From positions 1 to 48,689 of the forward strand of contig JALCBR010000016.1 in NCBI GenBank assembly GCA_028066245.1: 48,689 nucleotides of DNA, in the 5' to 3' direction. This DNA is from Pirellulales bacterium. GTDB lineage: Bacteria; Planctomycetota; Planctomycetia; Pirellulales; S012-138. This document shows, in pieces, positions 24,928 through 36,700 of the stretch (its first letter is position 1; the number at the start of each line of letters is the position of its first letter). The translations under genes were made by a program, and so were the position numbers. A model generated the notes under the pieces. The model did not search any database and had not been told where the DNA came from. It saw only the letters and a program-made list of their open reading frames with translations.

Positions 24928-26130
24928 ATGGATTTAACTGAGCTGAAACGATGGACCCTCCAGCACCTTGGTCAACAGGTCATGTTTTCATCGGCAGGAA
25001 AGACTGTGCTTGCTGGTGAATGGGGTGGCGATACTGTTGCCTGGAGTCTCGCAAGTGGCCGTGAAGTAATGCGATTGTCTCGAACGATGCCACTTTCTAT
25101 TAATCCGGCTGGCACACTCGTCGCCACTTCGGAAGGGGTGGTGAAGATTCCGAGTGGTGAGTTCGCGATCGAGCGCCCGCGCACTTCCTTGTACTGCGAG
25201 ACAGGCCCGTTTTCACGAGATGGAAGTGCGGTCGCCCTTCCAGGTCGCCACAATCCCGACCCGAATTCACCGCGACAGCCAAACGACTGGCATTCATTCA
25301 TGGACGTATTCAATGTCGGCACTGGACAATTCGTCGCTAGATTGGCCCACGGTCCTCATCCGATCGTGTCGGCGCAGTTTACACATGATCTACGAGCATT
25401 TGTCACAGCGGATGGAAACAGTGACGCAATTGTCTGGGAACTGAGTACTGGTAGGCAGGAGTTTAAGCTTCCACATGCAGAGGGTGCGTGGTGGATCTAT
25501 GTTGAGCCTAATGGGTCTCGCATGATGACTGTCGAACCTCGGACAGCATCCGCGCATCTTTGGAACCTACTAGACCAGACAAACATACGGTCGTTCTTAC
25601 ATGCTCAGCCAGACATTCCTTATGATCCTGCGGTATGGGCGAGTGACGTGAGTCGTGATTTCAAGCTTCTGGCTACTGCAGGCTACGACCAAACAGTGCG
25701 CATTTGGAACATCGACAGCGGAACGGAGGTGTCACGCTGCACTCACCAATCAATGTACATTGACAATGTTGTCTTCAGTCCTGACGGCCAACTTATCGCA
25801 ACGAGCGCGCGAGACGAAACGAGAGATGCGGGCGGAAAGACCTGGGACACGATCCGTCTTTTTGACGCATCAAATGGCACTGAGCTTGAAACAATGTTGT
25901 TTTCTACGGTTAAGGATTTGAGATTCGACTCCGAAGGTACGTGTATCGCCGCGACCGGTTTGGACACGGAATACGTTCCGAACGGCTCAGGTGAAGACCC
26001 TCTTCCTTGTGCAGCAGTTTGGCTTCTAAGTAGCGGTGAGTCGACAAAACGTATCGCTCCACCCGACTCTAACAAGCTTGAGTACGAGTATGACGAGTCA
26101 AGCGACCGATGGACACACAAGTCGTGTTGA
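24928..26130 (+). CDS. WD40-like beta-propeller protein
   Basis: A 400-residue protein made largely of WD40-type blades. Recognisable blades include FMDVFNVGTGQFVARLAHG, then SAQFTHDLRAFVTADG and AIVWELSTGRQEFKL; ARDFKLLATAGYDQTVRIWN and IDSGTEVSRCTH; and NVVFSPDGQLIATSARD with DTIRLFDASNGTELE. The GH-dipeptide of classical repeats is often missing. No signal peptide or extra domain is seen, so it is probably cytoplasmic, a scaffold for protein interactions. The start at 24928 sits 56 bp after the preceding amidase gene; an open frame upstream is likely a shadow of that gene. Its place between two amidase-type genes suggests a shared operon, with the giant genes further on. Confidence 0.75.
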   Translation: MDLTELKRWTLQHLGQQVMFSSAGKTVLAGEWGGDTVAWSLASGREVMRLSRTMPLSINPAGTLVATSEGVVKIPSGEFAIERPRTSLYCETGPFSRDGSAVALPGRHNPDPNSPRQPNDWHSFMDVFNVGTGQFVARLAHGPHPIVSAQFTHDLRAFVTADGNSDAIVWELSTGRQEFKLPHAEGAWWIYVEPNGSRMMTVEPRTASAHLWNLLDQTNIRSFLHAQPDIPYDPAVWASDVSRDFKLLATAGYDQTVRIWNIDSGTEVSRCTHQSMYIDNVVFSPDGQLIATSARDETRDAGGKTWDTIRLFDASNGTELETMLFSTVKDLRFDSEGTCIAATGLDTEYVPNGSGEDPLPCAAVWLLSSGESTKRIAPPDSNKLEYEYDESSDRWTHKSC

Positions 26131-26251
26131 ACAGGACCGTGGCGACCGGCTTTAACTGAACAGTAGCACAGCGACCACCGGGTCCGCGTAGTCCGATCCG
26201 TGGCCGAGCCGCAATGCACTTTGGAAGTCCCTAATATGTGAAGGAGATTGT

Positions 26252-26836
26252 ATGGCACTCATCGTAATCGACCCGGGACATGGCGGCAGTGACCCGGGCA
26301 AGGTTGGGCCCGCTGGCACGTTCGAAAAGACTTACGCTTTAGACGTGGGAAAACGTACGGCTGGTATTCTCAATCCAGATCACCGAGCGGAGATGACACG
26401 ACGCGATGATACCTTCGTTGAATTGGCAGATCGCCCAGCGACCGCGAAACGGTTGAAAGCAGATGTGTTTGTTTCGATCCACTTCAACAGTAATGGGCCT
26501 TCTGCCCAAGGCACGGAGACATACAAACATCCCGATAGCACGAGCGAGGACACGCGGTTGGCAGAGGCCGTGCAGGACCGCGTCGTGGCTGCGACAGGTC
26601 ACAACGATCGCGGTGTGAAGGAGGCCAACTTCGTTGTAATACGGCCCACTCTTCACTACGTGGACACACGTTCCTGTCTGGTTGAGGTGAGTTTCCTCTC
26701 GAATGCGGCGGAAGAGACGCGCCTTGGCGACCCTGACTACCGGCAAGAGATTGCACAGGCCATCGCCGACGGTGTCGAGGACTTTCTTGCTGAGGATCGG
26801 AAGGCAGGGCGGGCAGATCGCACAAGGAAGCCTTGA
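26252..26836 (+). CDS. N-acetylmuramoyl-L-alanine amidase (Amidase_3)
   Basis: A 194-residue zinc amidase that cleaves the bond between N-acetylmuramic acid and L-alanine in peptidoglycan. The catalytic set is complete: zinc ligands His10 (DPGHGG), Glu25 and His77 (SIHFNS), and catalytic Glu145 (LVEVSFLSN). A strong Shine-Dalgarno sequence (AAGGAG, spacing 6) defines ATG 26252. There is no signal peptide, so secretion must occur by another route or the enzyme acts as a released or cargo protein. The next frame starts with TTG overlapping its stop (TTGA). Together with the Amidase_6 protein it suggests a cell-wall role for the cluster. Confidence 0.9.
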   Translation: MALIVIDPGHGGSDPGKVGPAGTFEKTYALDVGKRTAGILNPDHRAEMTRRDDTFVELADRPATAKRLKADVFVSIHFNSNGPSAQGTETYKHPDSTSEDTRLAEAVQDRVVAATGHNDRGVKEANFVVIRPTLHYVDTRSCLVEVSFLSNAAEETRLGDPDYRQEIAQAIADGVEDFLAEDRKAGRADRTRKP

Positions 26837-27765
26837 TAGCCAATACTGGTTGTCAATCTACAGTCTACGCAAAGGAGAGAAATCTGAAAAGCAAGTGCAG
26901 CATCCTACTGTTGCAATTCGCAGTCGTTCTCCAATTGGACGCGGTCGGCAGCGGGCAACACACTCCGGACCGTAAGTACACCGCCGGGCAGAAGAGCATT
27001 TCCGGTCTCGTGGCCATCAAAGCCACAATCGAAACGCGTTATCGCAAACTGTGCGGAACAAGGTCGGTGGCTTCACAGTTCGGCCCGCCCTGCGTCCGTG
27101 CAACGGCGTCTGGACCGCTGATCCACGCTCCCGCGGCCAGCAGCGAAACTGAATGGCTGCCAATTGCCGAACCAGTGCAAATGAGGTCCGGCTTCGAAGT
27201 CAAGGAGATCAGCAATGTCCTGACCTATTCCTTCGCGCTTTGCCTACCGCCTGGGATCTTCGATCGGATTTCCCGGACGACCGTAACCCAGCTGCCGGAG
27301 TTCCTGGAGGAGATCGAAAGGCCGCTGTTCGAGCTGCCCGACGCCGCTTTGCCTCAGCTGCCCGAATTGCTCCCACTGCTGCTGGAGCGGATCATCGATC
27401 TGCGGCTGAGGATCAGCGCGGCCATCCGCCCCGCCCAGCCGGAATTTGATTTCGACTTTGACTTCTCGCTACCAGAGATTGGGCCGCCGACGCGTTTTCC
27501 CTGCTGCAAGGCCAAAGCTATAACGCTGCCTTTGGTAGGCAAGCTATCGAGTATCGAGTTTCATCTAGTGCGGTTGTTGACGGCGTGTCGCTGCTTGTCA
27601 ATCGAGTGTCTTCCCACGGGGTGGGCGGGGTGGGGGGGACGCTTCCGGGACGGCTATCATCCGGTGTTACCTCTCAGAACTGTGGCCAAGATGTGCGCAG
27701 CGTTATTGGCTCGGCGCACGGATCTCAACGACGAACACTCAGGAGACTTTTCGCGTGGCCAATAG
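26833..27765 (+). CDS. Degenerate-looking paralogue of a giant-protein module
   Basis: A 310-residue frame starting with TTG at 26833, which overlaps the amidase stop. A better ribosome-binding site (AAAGGAG) precedes an in-frame CTG at 26884, giving a signal-peptide-like start (LKSKCSILLLQFAVVLQLDA). Residues about 85-145 match giant gene 1 (nt 28717-28887): PCVRATASGPLIHA against PCVRVTIRGPMIHA, then EWL, EP and LTYSFALCLPPG against LTYNFDLCLPPP. The middle is Leu/Pro-rich and ends in FDFDFDF, like the giant's repeat region. The last ~100 residues (Cys/Arg/Trp-rich) have no coding character and the frame runs to a TAG 11 bp past the giant's GTG. I read it as a decaying module duplicate, perhaps still translated in part. 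Confidence 0.45.
   Translation: MIANTGCQSTVYAKERNLKSKCSILLLQFAVVLQLDAVGSGQHTPDRKYTAGQKSISGLVAIKATIETRYRKLCGTRSVASQFGPPCVRATASGPLIHAPAASSETEWLPIAEPVQMRSGFEVKEISNVLTYSFALCLPPGIFDRISRTTVTQLPEFLEEIERPLFELPDAALPQLPELLPLLLERIIDLRLRISAAIRPAQPEFDFDFDFSLPEIGPPTRFPCCKAKAITLPLVGKLSSIEFHLVRLLTACRCLSIECLPTGWAGWGGRFRDGYHPVLPLRTVAKMCAALLARRTDLNDEHSGDFSRGQ
27618..27638 (+). other. G-quadruplex motif upstream of giant gene 1
   Basis: Four guanine runs of 4, 3, 4 and 7 are separated by single bases (T, C, T) on the plus strand, ideal for a parallel quadruplex with one-base loops. It lies about 115 bp before the GTG start. It could influence transcription or the mRNA leader; a role is not shown. Confidence 0.6.
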
Positions 27766-30700
27766 TTTTTACGTCCAGCACACGAGAGACCAGCTGCCAA
27801 CTGAAACCGATTCCGAGCCGGACGAGGGGCAGATCTTCCCGCTGCTCCGCCGCTTCGGAACATCAGGAAACACGACGACTTGGGCGTATGCCGTCCCCAA
27901 GCGCCGAGAGTTAGGCGATCCGCCGGCATCGCGAAAGAACCTGTTGACTTGCGGCATCCTGCGGGCCATCGGCTTCGTGCCCGAGGGCAGCAACACCGCG
28001 CCCGTGGACAAGCCTTGGAATACGCGCACGGAACTGCTCGAGCGTTTCGATTTCTTCTATCTCAAAGACGAGATCCTGATCCCGAAATACGCCCCGAACG
28101 TCTTTGCTGGCGACACGCTGCCCGACATTCCCAACGACTCGGGACCGGGAGTCGAGGTGCTGAATCCAAAGGGAACGGCCGCCAGTCTTCTGCTGGCGGG
28201 TGATGAGTCGGCAGCCGGTCAGGACTCCACCTTCCTGGTCGACCAGTTCGAGATTCAGTCGTCGACATTCACACTTGGCCTGGCGGGGCAGGCGACGGCC
28301 CCTGAGTTCGACGCGACGGTGGCGCTCACCAGTTCGTCGCCGGTAAAGTGCCCTGCCGGCGCCGTGCCGACACTGTCGATTGAACAGCTTACGACGGGAT
28401 TCTTGCGCGTCAACGGCCAGAAAGCCGAGCCGAACAACGACAAGGCGACTCCGAGAATCGCGACCGATACTCGCCATGATCGACTGGCGCTTGACGTGGC
28501 CACACTTGTGTCTCTAGCCAGTGAGCTGGACCTGGACGCGACCGTAGAGCCGACTCGAATCAGCCTGGCAATTGAGGTGTTTCCCGCCTTCAGCTTCCGG
28601 CCCGATCCGAATCTGCCCATCTCGGTAGCGGTCGGCAATCGTGGGATCACCGCACGCCTGATGCCTTCTGATGGTGACTACCCGTTTCCAACGACAATCT
28701 CGGTGAATCGCCTTCAGCCGTGCGTGAGAGTGACGATCCGCGGCCCCATGATTCATGCAAAAGCAGAGGCGACAGGGCCATCCGAGTGGCTTTCGCTGCT
28801 GGAGCCCGCCAATCGGAAGCTTGGTGAAACAGTCGAGCAGATTAACGACCTGCTGACCTACAACTTCGACCTCTGCCTGCCTCCCCCCAAGATCCCTGCC
28901 CTTCCGCTTCCGGACCTGTTCAAACTGGAAGGGATGCGGGTCCGGGTCCCCAGCTTGAACGACTTCCCCCGGTTTCGACTGGGAGAGTTGCTGGACCGTT
29001 TCGTATTGCCGGCCGTCGACTTCGCACAATTCGAAATCTCCGGCCCCCAAGTCACGCTCAAGCTGCCGAGCTGGGTGACTCCGGACTGGGCGGCCATTCA
29101 CTTTCCGGCCCCAGCCGACGTCGACCTTTGGATGGAGCGACTTCGGATCAAGCGTCCTGGCGGGTTTCTGGAGTTTGGGGTCACCCCGCTGCCGGCGATC
29201 GATTCCGTCGTCCCCGACATCGGCGGGTTGGAGCTTACCCTCAATCTCACCGGCAACCTTCCGTCCCTCACTCTCGGCATCGACACTTTTGAACTCCGAG
29301 TTCCGGAACTGGAAGCGTTTGAATTCGAACTGCCGGATCTGGGTCTGCCGAGCTTGACGGACTTTGAGGCGCCTGATTTCTCGCTGGACCTCCCGAACAA
29401 GATCATTCGCTTCATGCTGCCGGAAGGCTTTCGCCTCGCGGACTTGCCAGCGCTCGACGTCCACTTGTGGACGATCCGGGTCCGGGGTCTCGATGGCCTC
29501 GCCATCAATCTCGACATCGATAAGCTAGAGCGAATCAACGATCTCGAGGTCAAGCTGACGCTGAAGGTCGTGCCTCCGGAATTGCCCAGTCTTTCGGGTC
29601 TGTTCAAGCTGGAGATCGCCTGGCGATTCGATTTCGATGCGCCGAATTTGAATTCGCCCGAATTGAAGCTGAAGACCAAGCTTCCGGAGGTGCTGCTGCC
29701 CAAGCTGGCAGCGCCGGACGCAAAATTCGGGGAGTTCGATTTTCGGCTGCTCAAGCTCCGGCTTCGCAAGCAGCTTCCGGATCTGCGGCTAGTAGACATT
29801 GGGACCTTCCCCCTGCTGGGGCTGTTGCCGTTCCAGACCCCTGACTTCCTGACCCTCAAGCTGGACATCCCCGAGGTCGACGGAGAGTATCCGGACCTCA
29901 AACTGTTTAAGGGCGGGCTAGGGCTTTCGGTCGAGATTTCACTGGACTTGAGTCTCTCCCTCGAAAAGTGCTATCTCACCGATTTGCTGGGCGAGTTGCC
30001 GTCCGTCGACTTCCGGATGTCACTGCCACCACTCAACGTTCCGACTCTGTCCATCGGCAAAATCAAATCGGAGTTCCACAGCCCCGAGCTGCCGGCACTG
30101 TTCGTGCCGTTTGCGCCCTTCGAACTAACCGTTCGCATTCCTCATCCGACGCTGCCCGAGCTCCAATGGAACGAGCTCCGATTGAATCTCGGCCTGCAGA
30201 TCGACCTGGACTCCTTCCGTCTGGCGGCGGGCCGAATCTACTTCTTTCTGCCTCAGCTCCGCAGCGGCGATCCGCTGGCCGACCGCGCACCGCGTCAGGT
30301 CATCGACTTCGACATTTTCACCATCACGTTTCCCACCCGTCCTGAGACGGACCGCTTTCCCACAGAGAAAAACCACGACGGATATCTCGATCTGCAGACG
30401 CGCGAGTTTGTCATCGACCTGGTGTATCCGAAGGAACCCGGTGCCCCGCCTGAAGACGAGGATCCGAAGGTCGCGATCAAACCGCGAATTCGCTGCTTCT
30501 TTCCAGGCGGCATGAATCCGAAGGCCGCTCGGCTGGGACGCGACGGTGTCGAGAACCTGAAAGGGACGGCGGACTACTCCGAGTTGCGAACCGAATATGC
30601 CAAGCGATTCGAACTGGAGCTGGACCTGGTCGAGCCGAGCCTGCTGGAGGACGCCCAGCGGCTGTTCTTCCGTCTGAACGGAAACGGACTCACGCTGGGC

Positions 30701-33700
30701 GCCAACCTGAGCAAGTCCGAGGTTGAAGTCGACAACTCGGGGTTCAACGACGACGGCGAAATGGCGGACGGCAAGGCCGGGCTGCTGAAGCCCTTCAAAT
30801 TCGATCCCCAGGAGAAGCAGGGCGAGCTGGAGAGCCGGCTGGTCGTCGTCGACAACGAACTGCGCGAGGCGGGAGTCTATGCCAAGACCGAAGTGCCCGG
30901 GGTCGACGACCTGATCGCGGAGGTCTCGGTCGTGCTGCGGCAGCCCGCCAAGGGCAAGCTGCCGGACGTGATCGCCTCGATGGAGCTCGAGCGTTCCGAC
31001 GAGGCCCCGCTGGCCGAGCTGTCCATCAAACTCTTGGAGCTGACTCTGGAACGGATCGAGATGGGGCTCACTTGGCGCGGAGAGGAGAAGGACTGGGACT
31101 ACTCGGTGATCGCTGACGGCACGCTGGCGTTCACCGGGGCCGCCGACCTGGTCGAAGATTTGGAGGATCTGCGGGCCCCGTCGATGCAGCTGATCGGACT
31201 TGATCTTCGCAGGCTCAATCTCCGTGAAATGCGAGTTCCGCTGGACCTTGTCGACCCCGTGCGGTTCGAAATTCTCGATGGCATGTTCGCAGTCGAACTC
31301 GGCGACCTCGAATTGGGCTGGGTGTTCGAGGGGCGAGTGCCCAAGCCGCGCCTGCTGGCGTGCGAATACGCGAAGATCGAGTACCTCAATCCCGGTGCGC
31401 TCGAAGTCGCAATCACCGTGGGCGGCCTGCACATTGAGTTCGACGAGGATCTCAAGGCGCACATCAAGCTGCCTTCATCGCTGGGATTCGAGATGGCGCT
31501 GGCCTCCACCGCCAAGTGCGCCGGCTCGGTCGGCTGGGTGGAAACGGAAGTCGAGAGGTACCTGTCTGTCACGGGCAAGATCCAGCTGCAGGGCCTTCCT
31601 GAGATCTCCGGACTGGTCAAGTTCGGCACGGGCGACAAAGACAGCGGCCGCCAGGAGATCAACCTGGTGCTCTACGGCGAGACCGAGCTCGACGAACAGC
31701 TGTATACGGGCGTGGTCGTCAAGTCTTTGGGGCTCGGAATCGGCCTCAACAACCGGCTCAAAGCCCTGCCTCCCAAACCTTCGGCCGACGCCATCATCGA
31801 GCGGATCGACACCGTCAAGCCGGGCGAGGTCGATCCCAAAGGCCAGCCGGTCGCCTGGGCATTCGTTCGCGAAGGCGGATTCTACGCGTCGATCATCGGG
31901 TCGACGATCATCGGTTCGAACCTCGGCGAATCGGACGTCCTGAATGCCTATCTGTGCCAGCTGGTGGTCAGTTTCGACAGCAACCTCGACTTGGTGGCGG
32001 CGGGAAAGTTGTGGTTGTCCTGCAGCCTCGATGGTCTCCGCGATCATCCCGACAATCCGGCCTTTGTGGGGGCCATGGTTTTGAGTCCGCGGCAGCAGAA
32101 ATTGGAGCTGGTGCTCCAGTCGCGACCGAACCCCTACATCGAAGAAAACGACCTGATGGAGAAGCTGCTGAGCAAGGTCCGCGTCCGGTTCGCCTTTCGC
32201 ATGACGCCGCAGCTGGTCGACTACCATCTCTCCGAGCTGTCCTACCGCGACCGCATGTTCGGCGCCGACGTGGCGATTATCGGCGAATACCGCTTTGCCG
32301 TTTTCAAGCGAGCCGTGCTGCTCAAGAGTGAGCTGTCGGCGACGGGCACGATCAAGGAGAATTTCTCGGCCGGGCCCGGCGGATTCGACATGGAGGGGCA
32401 GGCGCATCTGCACTACGGGTACGGCGGGCTGCTGACTACCAGCGGCGCGATGGCCTATGCGTTCATCGACGCCGGCCTGCGGTTCCGCGTTTCGGCCTGG
32501 ATCGAGATCGGATTCAGCATCTCGTTCAAGATCTGCGGAAAACGCAAGACAATCCGCTGGACGGTCGTGTTTCGGACTCGCATTCCCGAGCTCGAGCTGT
32601 CTTTCCGGGGCAACATTGGGCTCGCCGATCGCGACGGTCTGATCGGATTCGAGCTCCAGGTGGGAATCAACATTCCCATTTGCGGCTATCGCCTGCGAGC
32701 CAGCGGCCGCTGGGACGTCAACTCCGACCTGTACCATGACGTCCGCGCGCGTGTGGCCGCATTCGAGCGCGAGCTGGACGAGGCGGTGCGGAAGCTGAAT
32801 GCTGAAAATGCGGCGGCCAGGCAAGCCCAGCGCCGCTTCGAGGCGTTCCTGACGGATATGGGGCTGGCGACCCACCGGGACCGCTTCCTCGCTTTCGGAG
32901 ACCACGTCAGCGCGATTGAACGCGACCTGTTCGAAGCCCACCAGCAGTTTCTGAATCATCTCCGCTACGGGACGGATTTCCAGCAAGTCGAGGCCCCCAG
33001 CCAGTCGCTGAGGGCCGGCCTGAATGCCGTCAGCAGAATTAGCGCTCGAGGCGCCAGGGCCGCGCGAGCCCTGGTGCTGGAAAAGCACTTCCAGGAATGG
33101 GAGGCGGAACAGAAGGACTTCGCCCTTCGGTTCCGCAGGTCGCAGCCGCCAACGCCACTCGCCGTTTCACGCCGCCGAGATGCGTTCAGCAAGACGTTTC
33201 GGTCCGCGCAGGAGCCGCGGGAGCGGTGGCTGCTCTACCGACGCGAACAGGCCAGCGGCTCGCTCGTGTCCCTGCTGCACCCAGCGGAAGATTCCAAGTG
33301 GCTGACGCCGCGCATCCAGTCGGTGCGCAGCGTCACGGTGTTCCGCGTGGAAGATGTCAAGGTGCGGCGAGTCGTCATCGATGCGCCGGACCACTCGCTG
33401 AGCAACGGCAATCAAGTGCGGCTGTTAGGGATGCGCGGTCCCAACTTGCCGGGAGGCCTGGACGCCGCCTGGACCGTCACGTCCGCCGGCGCCGGCACCT
33501 TCGAAATCGACCTGTCCTCCGCCACCATTACCGCGCCCGCGATCCTCCAGAACTCCGGGTTCGAAGCCTGGCCGAATGGGCGACCGCAATCCTGGAATGT
33601 CGATTCAGGGACGATTGGCACTCACGTTGTCAAGGAAACGACGCTCACAGAATTGCACCAGGGACGCCACGCGTTGAAGCTGGTCGGCGACGGCAGCATC

Positions 33701-36700
33701 GAGTCGATTCGGATCAGCCAGAGCATCCCTCGAAATTCGTTCACGCCAGGTCAGCGTCACTGCGTATCCTGCTTCGTCAAGGGCGATGCGTCGATCACCC
33801 AGGGAAAGCTGACGATTCAATTTGAATCGGCCAGTGGCGAACCCGAGCGGGTTCCGAGCGGCAAGATTGAACTCGATCACACGACGCTGGCGACGCTCGC
33901 GGCCTACGAGGAACAGGAGTTTTGCTTCAGCGTTCCGACGAATGTTCCAGACGACCTCGAACTGGTGATCGAGGTGACGGAGACGTTGACCAGCGGCGCA
34001 GCCATTCGAATCGATGCGATCGCCGACACGTACGACGTGCCGATGTTCGGTGGAGTTTGGTATCCCGAAGTTGCCCCGAACCCGAATTTCAGAGGCCTCT
34101 CAGCCGAAGATCACGAGACCGTCTACTACTACGACGACGTCGAACGTGTCGCTCTGCGGACGGGCTCGTGGAAGACAGTGGCGAAGAACTTCGAGCCGCA
34201 GTCGGTGGGTTCCAATCAAGGCCTGCTCACGACCAGGGATGAACATGGATTTAAGGTGGGAACTCGCTTGATTGTGAAGAGCGACCAGCCAGCGGATGTA
34301 AAGGATTACGGGAGGTTCCGGCAATTCGGGAAGGAACTGGAGGGCAAGGACTATCCGCAACTGACCGCCGAAGTCCTGACAGTAGAGGACGCCCATCGCG
34401 TCAAGGTCTGGTTTCCGCCAGAACCGGACGACAAGAAGGACGATGCAGGTGATTTTCCGTCCTATCCGCTGGAGGATTGGCAAGTCGCCGCCGCGATCGA
34501 ACTGGCCCCGCACTGGAATGCGCGCAATCGGCTGGCCGAACTCGCCGTCCGCAAAGACCTGAACGACTACCGAACGGTCACGGGCGAGGCGGCTGGCTGG
34601 GCGGAGACAGCCGCTCGCGCCGGGCAAGCGAACGTCGACGCTCCGGACCATTCTGCCTTTGCCGTGGTGTTCGATGAGCGGTTTGAATCCGACGACCCGC
34701 GATTCTCCCCGCCGGAAGTTGCGGCCTCGCTGCCACCCGGCGTTCTATCGACTCGGTTCGAACGACTGGATGATGTGGAGATTGTCGGCGCGGATGAAGT
34801 GCTCGATTCGGCTCGCCGCTATCAGATCGCCAGCGCCGCGCTGGCTCGGCAAGAGCTGCACGACGCAGGCGACTTGAACACGGCCGAAGCGCTGCACCAG
34901 TCGCGAGCCCAGTTTTCCCAACAGCTGCTCCACAATCTCACCGATCCCCGTGGGGCCCAGGGAGACGATCGGACGCGTCTCGCGGACTTCACAACGGGCG
35001 TCGGATTCGGCTGGCTCTGGGACACCAGCATCACGCCGCCCGAAAGTACGAGTGACAACGACGTGCTGTTTGTCCGCCGGACAGGGGGATCCGCGACCGC
35101 CGCGAAGCTGGAGCAGCCCACCGGAGCGTCCGCGCAGCCGATCGACGTCAGCCTGCTGCCGATTCGCCAGGACTTCGCGGTCGACAAGGACTCGGAGCGC
35201 TCGCGGGAGGGACGGTTGGTTGTCCGGCTGCCCGTCCGGATTGACGACAACGCGTTGCGACGGCGCCTCTCAAAGGTCGGGTTGCTGCAGGTGTTCCGTC
35301 AAGTGGGCGAGCAACAGCCCGAGCCCCTGACAGCCGCGCCGTTCCGACCCGAGATCAGCTTCCTCAACTCGCCGCAGATCTACTCGCTCGAGGAACGCGC
35401 ATTTGTCGGCGATGAACACGAGGAATCGCGAGGGCCGCTGCATCCAATCTCCACGGCGGTCGTCGATGGAGACCAATTGGAAGCCTTTGAGGTGGCCGAG
35501 GACATCTGGCAGGCGCTGCCGGATCCGCCTGTGTCAAACGAACAGGATGTTTTGGAGGGCTTCGGCCTGCGAGTCTATTGGCAGCCGAATCCGCGGTCGG
35601 AGGAACATAAGTCGGAGTTGTTCCGCATTCGCGCGATCGAACGCCCAACGCGGACGAATGTCACCGTGACATTGGATCCGCCGATTGACTCCACCGTGCT
35701 TCCGGACGACACGTTGGTGTCCCTGGAACTCGTTGCCTACGGACTGATCGTACCTCGGCCGACCGCCATCTCTGATGAGTTCGAGGTTGCTGACGCCCAG
35801 TTCCTGGATCCGAAATTGGCCGCCGAGGCGGGGCCAGACGGACTCGTCCGAGTTCGCTACGGACTGCGGCTGGTAGATGAAGACGACGCCGGCAAGCCGT
35901 TCGACTTGGAGGCCGAACGGGCGACGGGCCGCTACCAGGAATGGGACCAGCCAGTGCCGCTGTTCATCCCACCCGAAAGCCCAACGCCGTTGCGGTTGGC
36001 GCTGGCGATGCCGGTGGACAGCCTGCTGCTGGATCCGAGCAATAAGGATGCCCCCGAGCCTCTGAAATTCCAACTGGTGAATCTGAGCGGCGAGACGCCA
36101 GCGCTCGCTGCCCAGGACGGCCGCCTCCTGGAGGCTGAGGACTTCGAGCTGTTCGTGGAGAAGTCGGAGTTGCAACAATCCGGATTCTACGCCGGAGAGG
36201 GCAGCGTAGCCGACGGGCCCCAGCAGCCTCGCGACAGCAGCCGCCTCACGCTGGACGACGTCGCCACCGCGTCCGAACTGCGATCGACCTTCGGTTTGCG
36301 GAAGATCGAGGTCAGACGTGTGGTACCCCGACGAGGTCCGATCTATTTCGAGACGGCTTCCGATGCGACCGGCTATTTCCAAGCCGGGTACGCCTACCGG
36401 CTGTTTGTTCGCGCTCGCGGCATGTCGGGCGTCGATCGGACATCCGAGATGCAGCTGCTGCTGGTTCGTGAGCTCCCGCTCCAATGGAGCGGCGACGTGC
36501 GGTTTCGTCAGTCGGAGCTTTTGGAGAGGATCCCTCAGGCCGATCTGGACGACTTGCTGAGCGAGAAAGCGGATCCCCTGACGCGAGACTTTTCAGCCGA
36601 CGAACTGTACGAGCATGGCCGCAACTCCATCCGTGCGGTCTGGCCATCGAGTACCGTCCAGGACGGCGGCGTGGAACTCCAGCTGAGAGACTTCGACGAC

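Noticed and set aside
29098-33088. Long minus-strand ORFs (267, 445 and 537 codons) inside giant gene 1
   Set aside because: They are shadows in GC-rich coding DNA. They show low-complexity Ser/Arg or Gln/Arg-rich compositions, no ribosome-binding sites and no motifs, while the plus frame is continuous.
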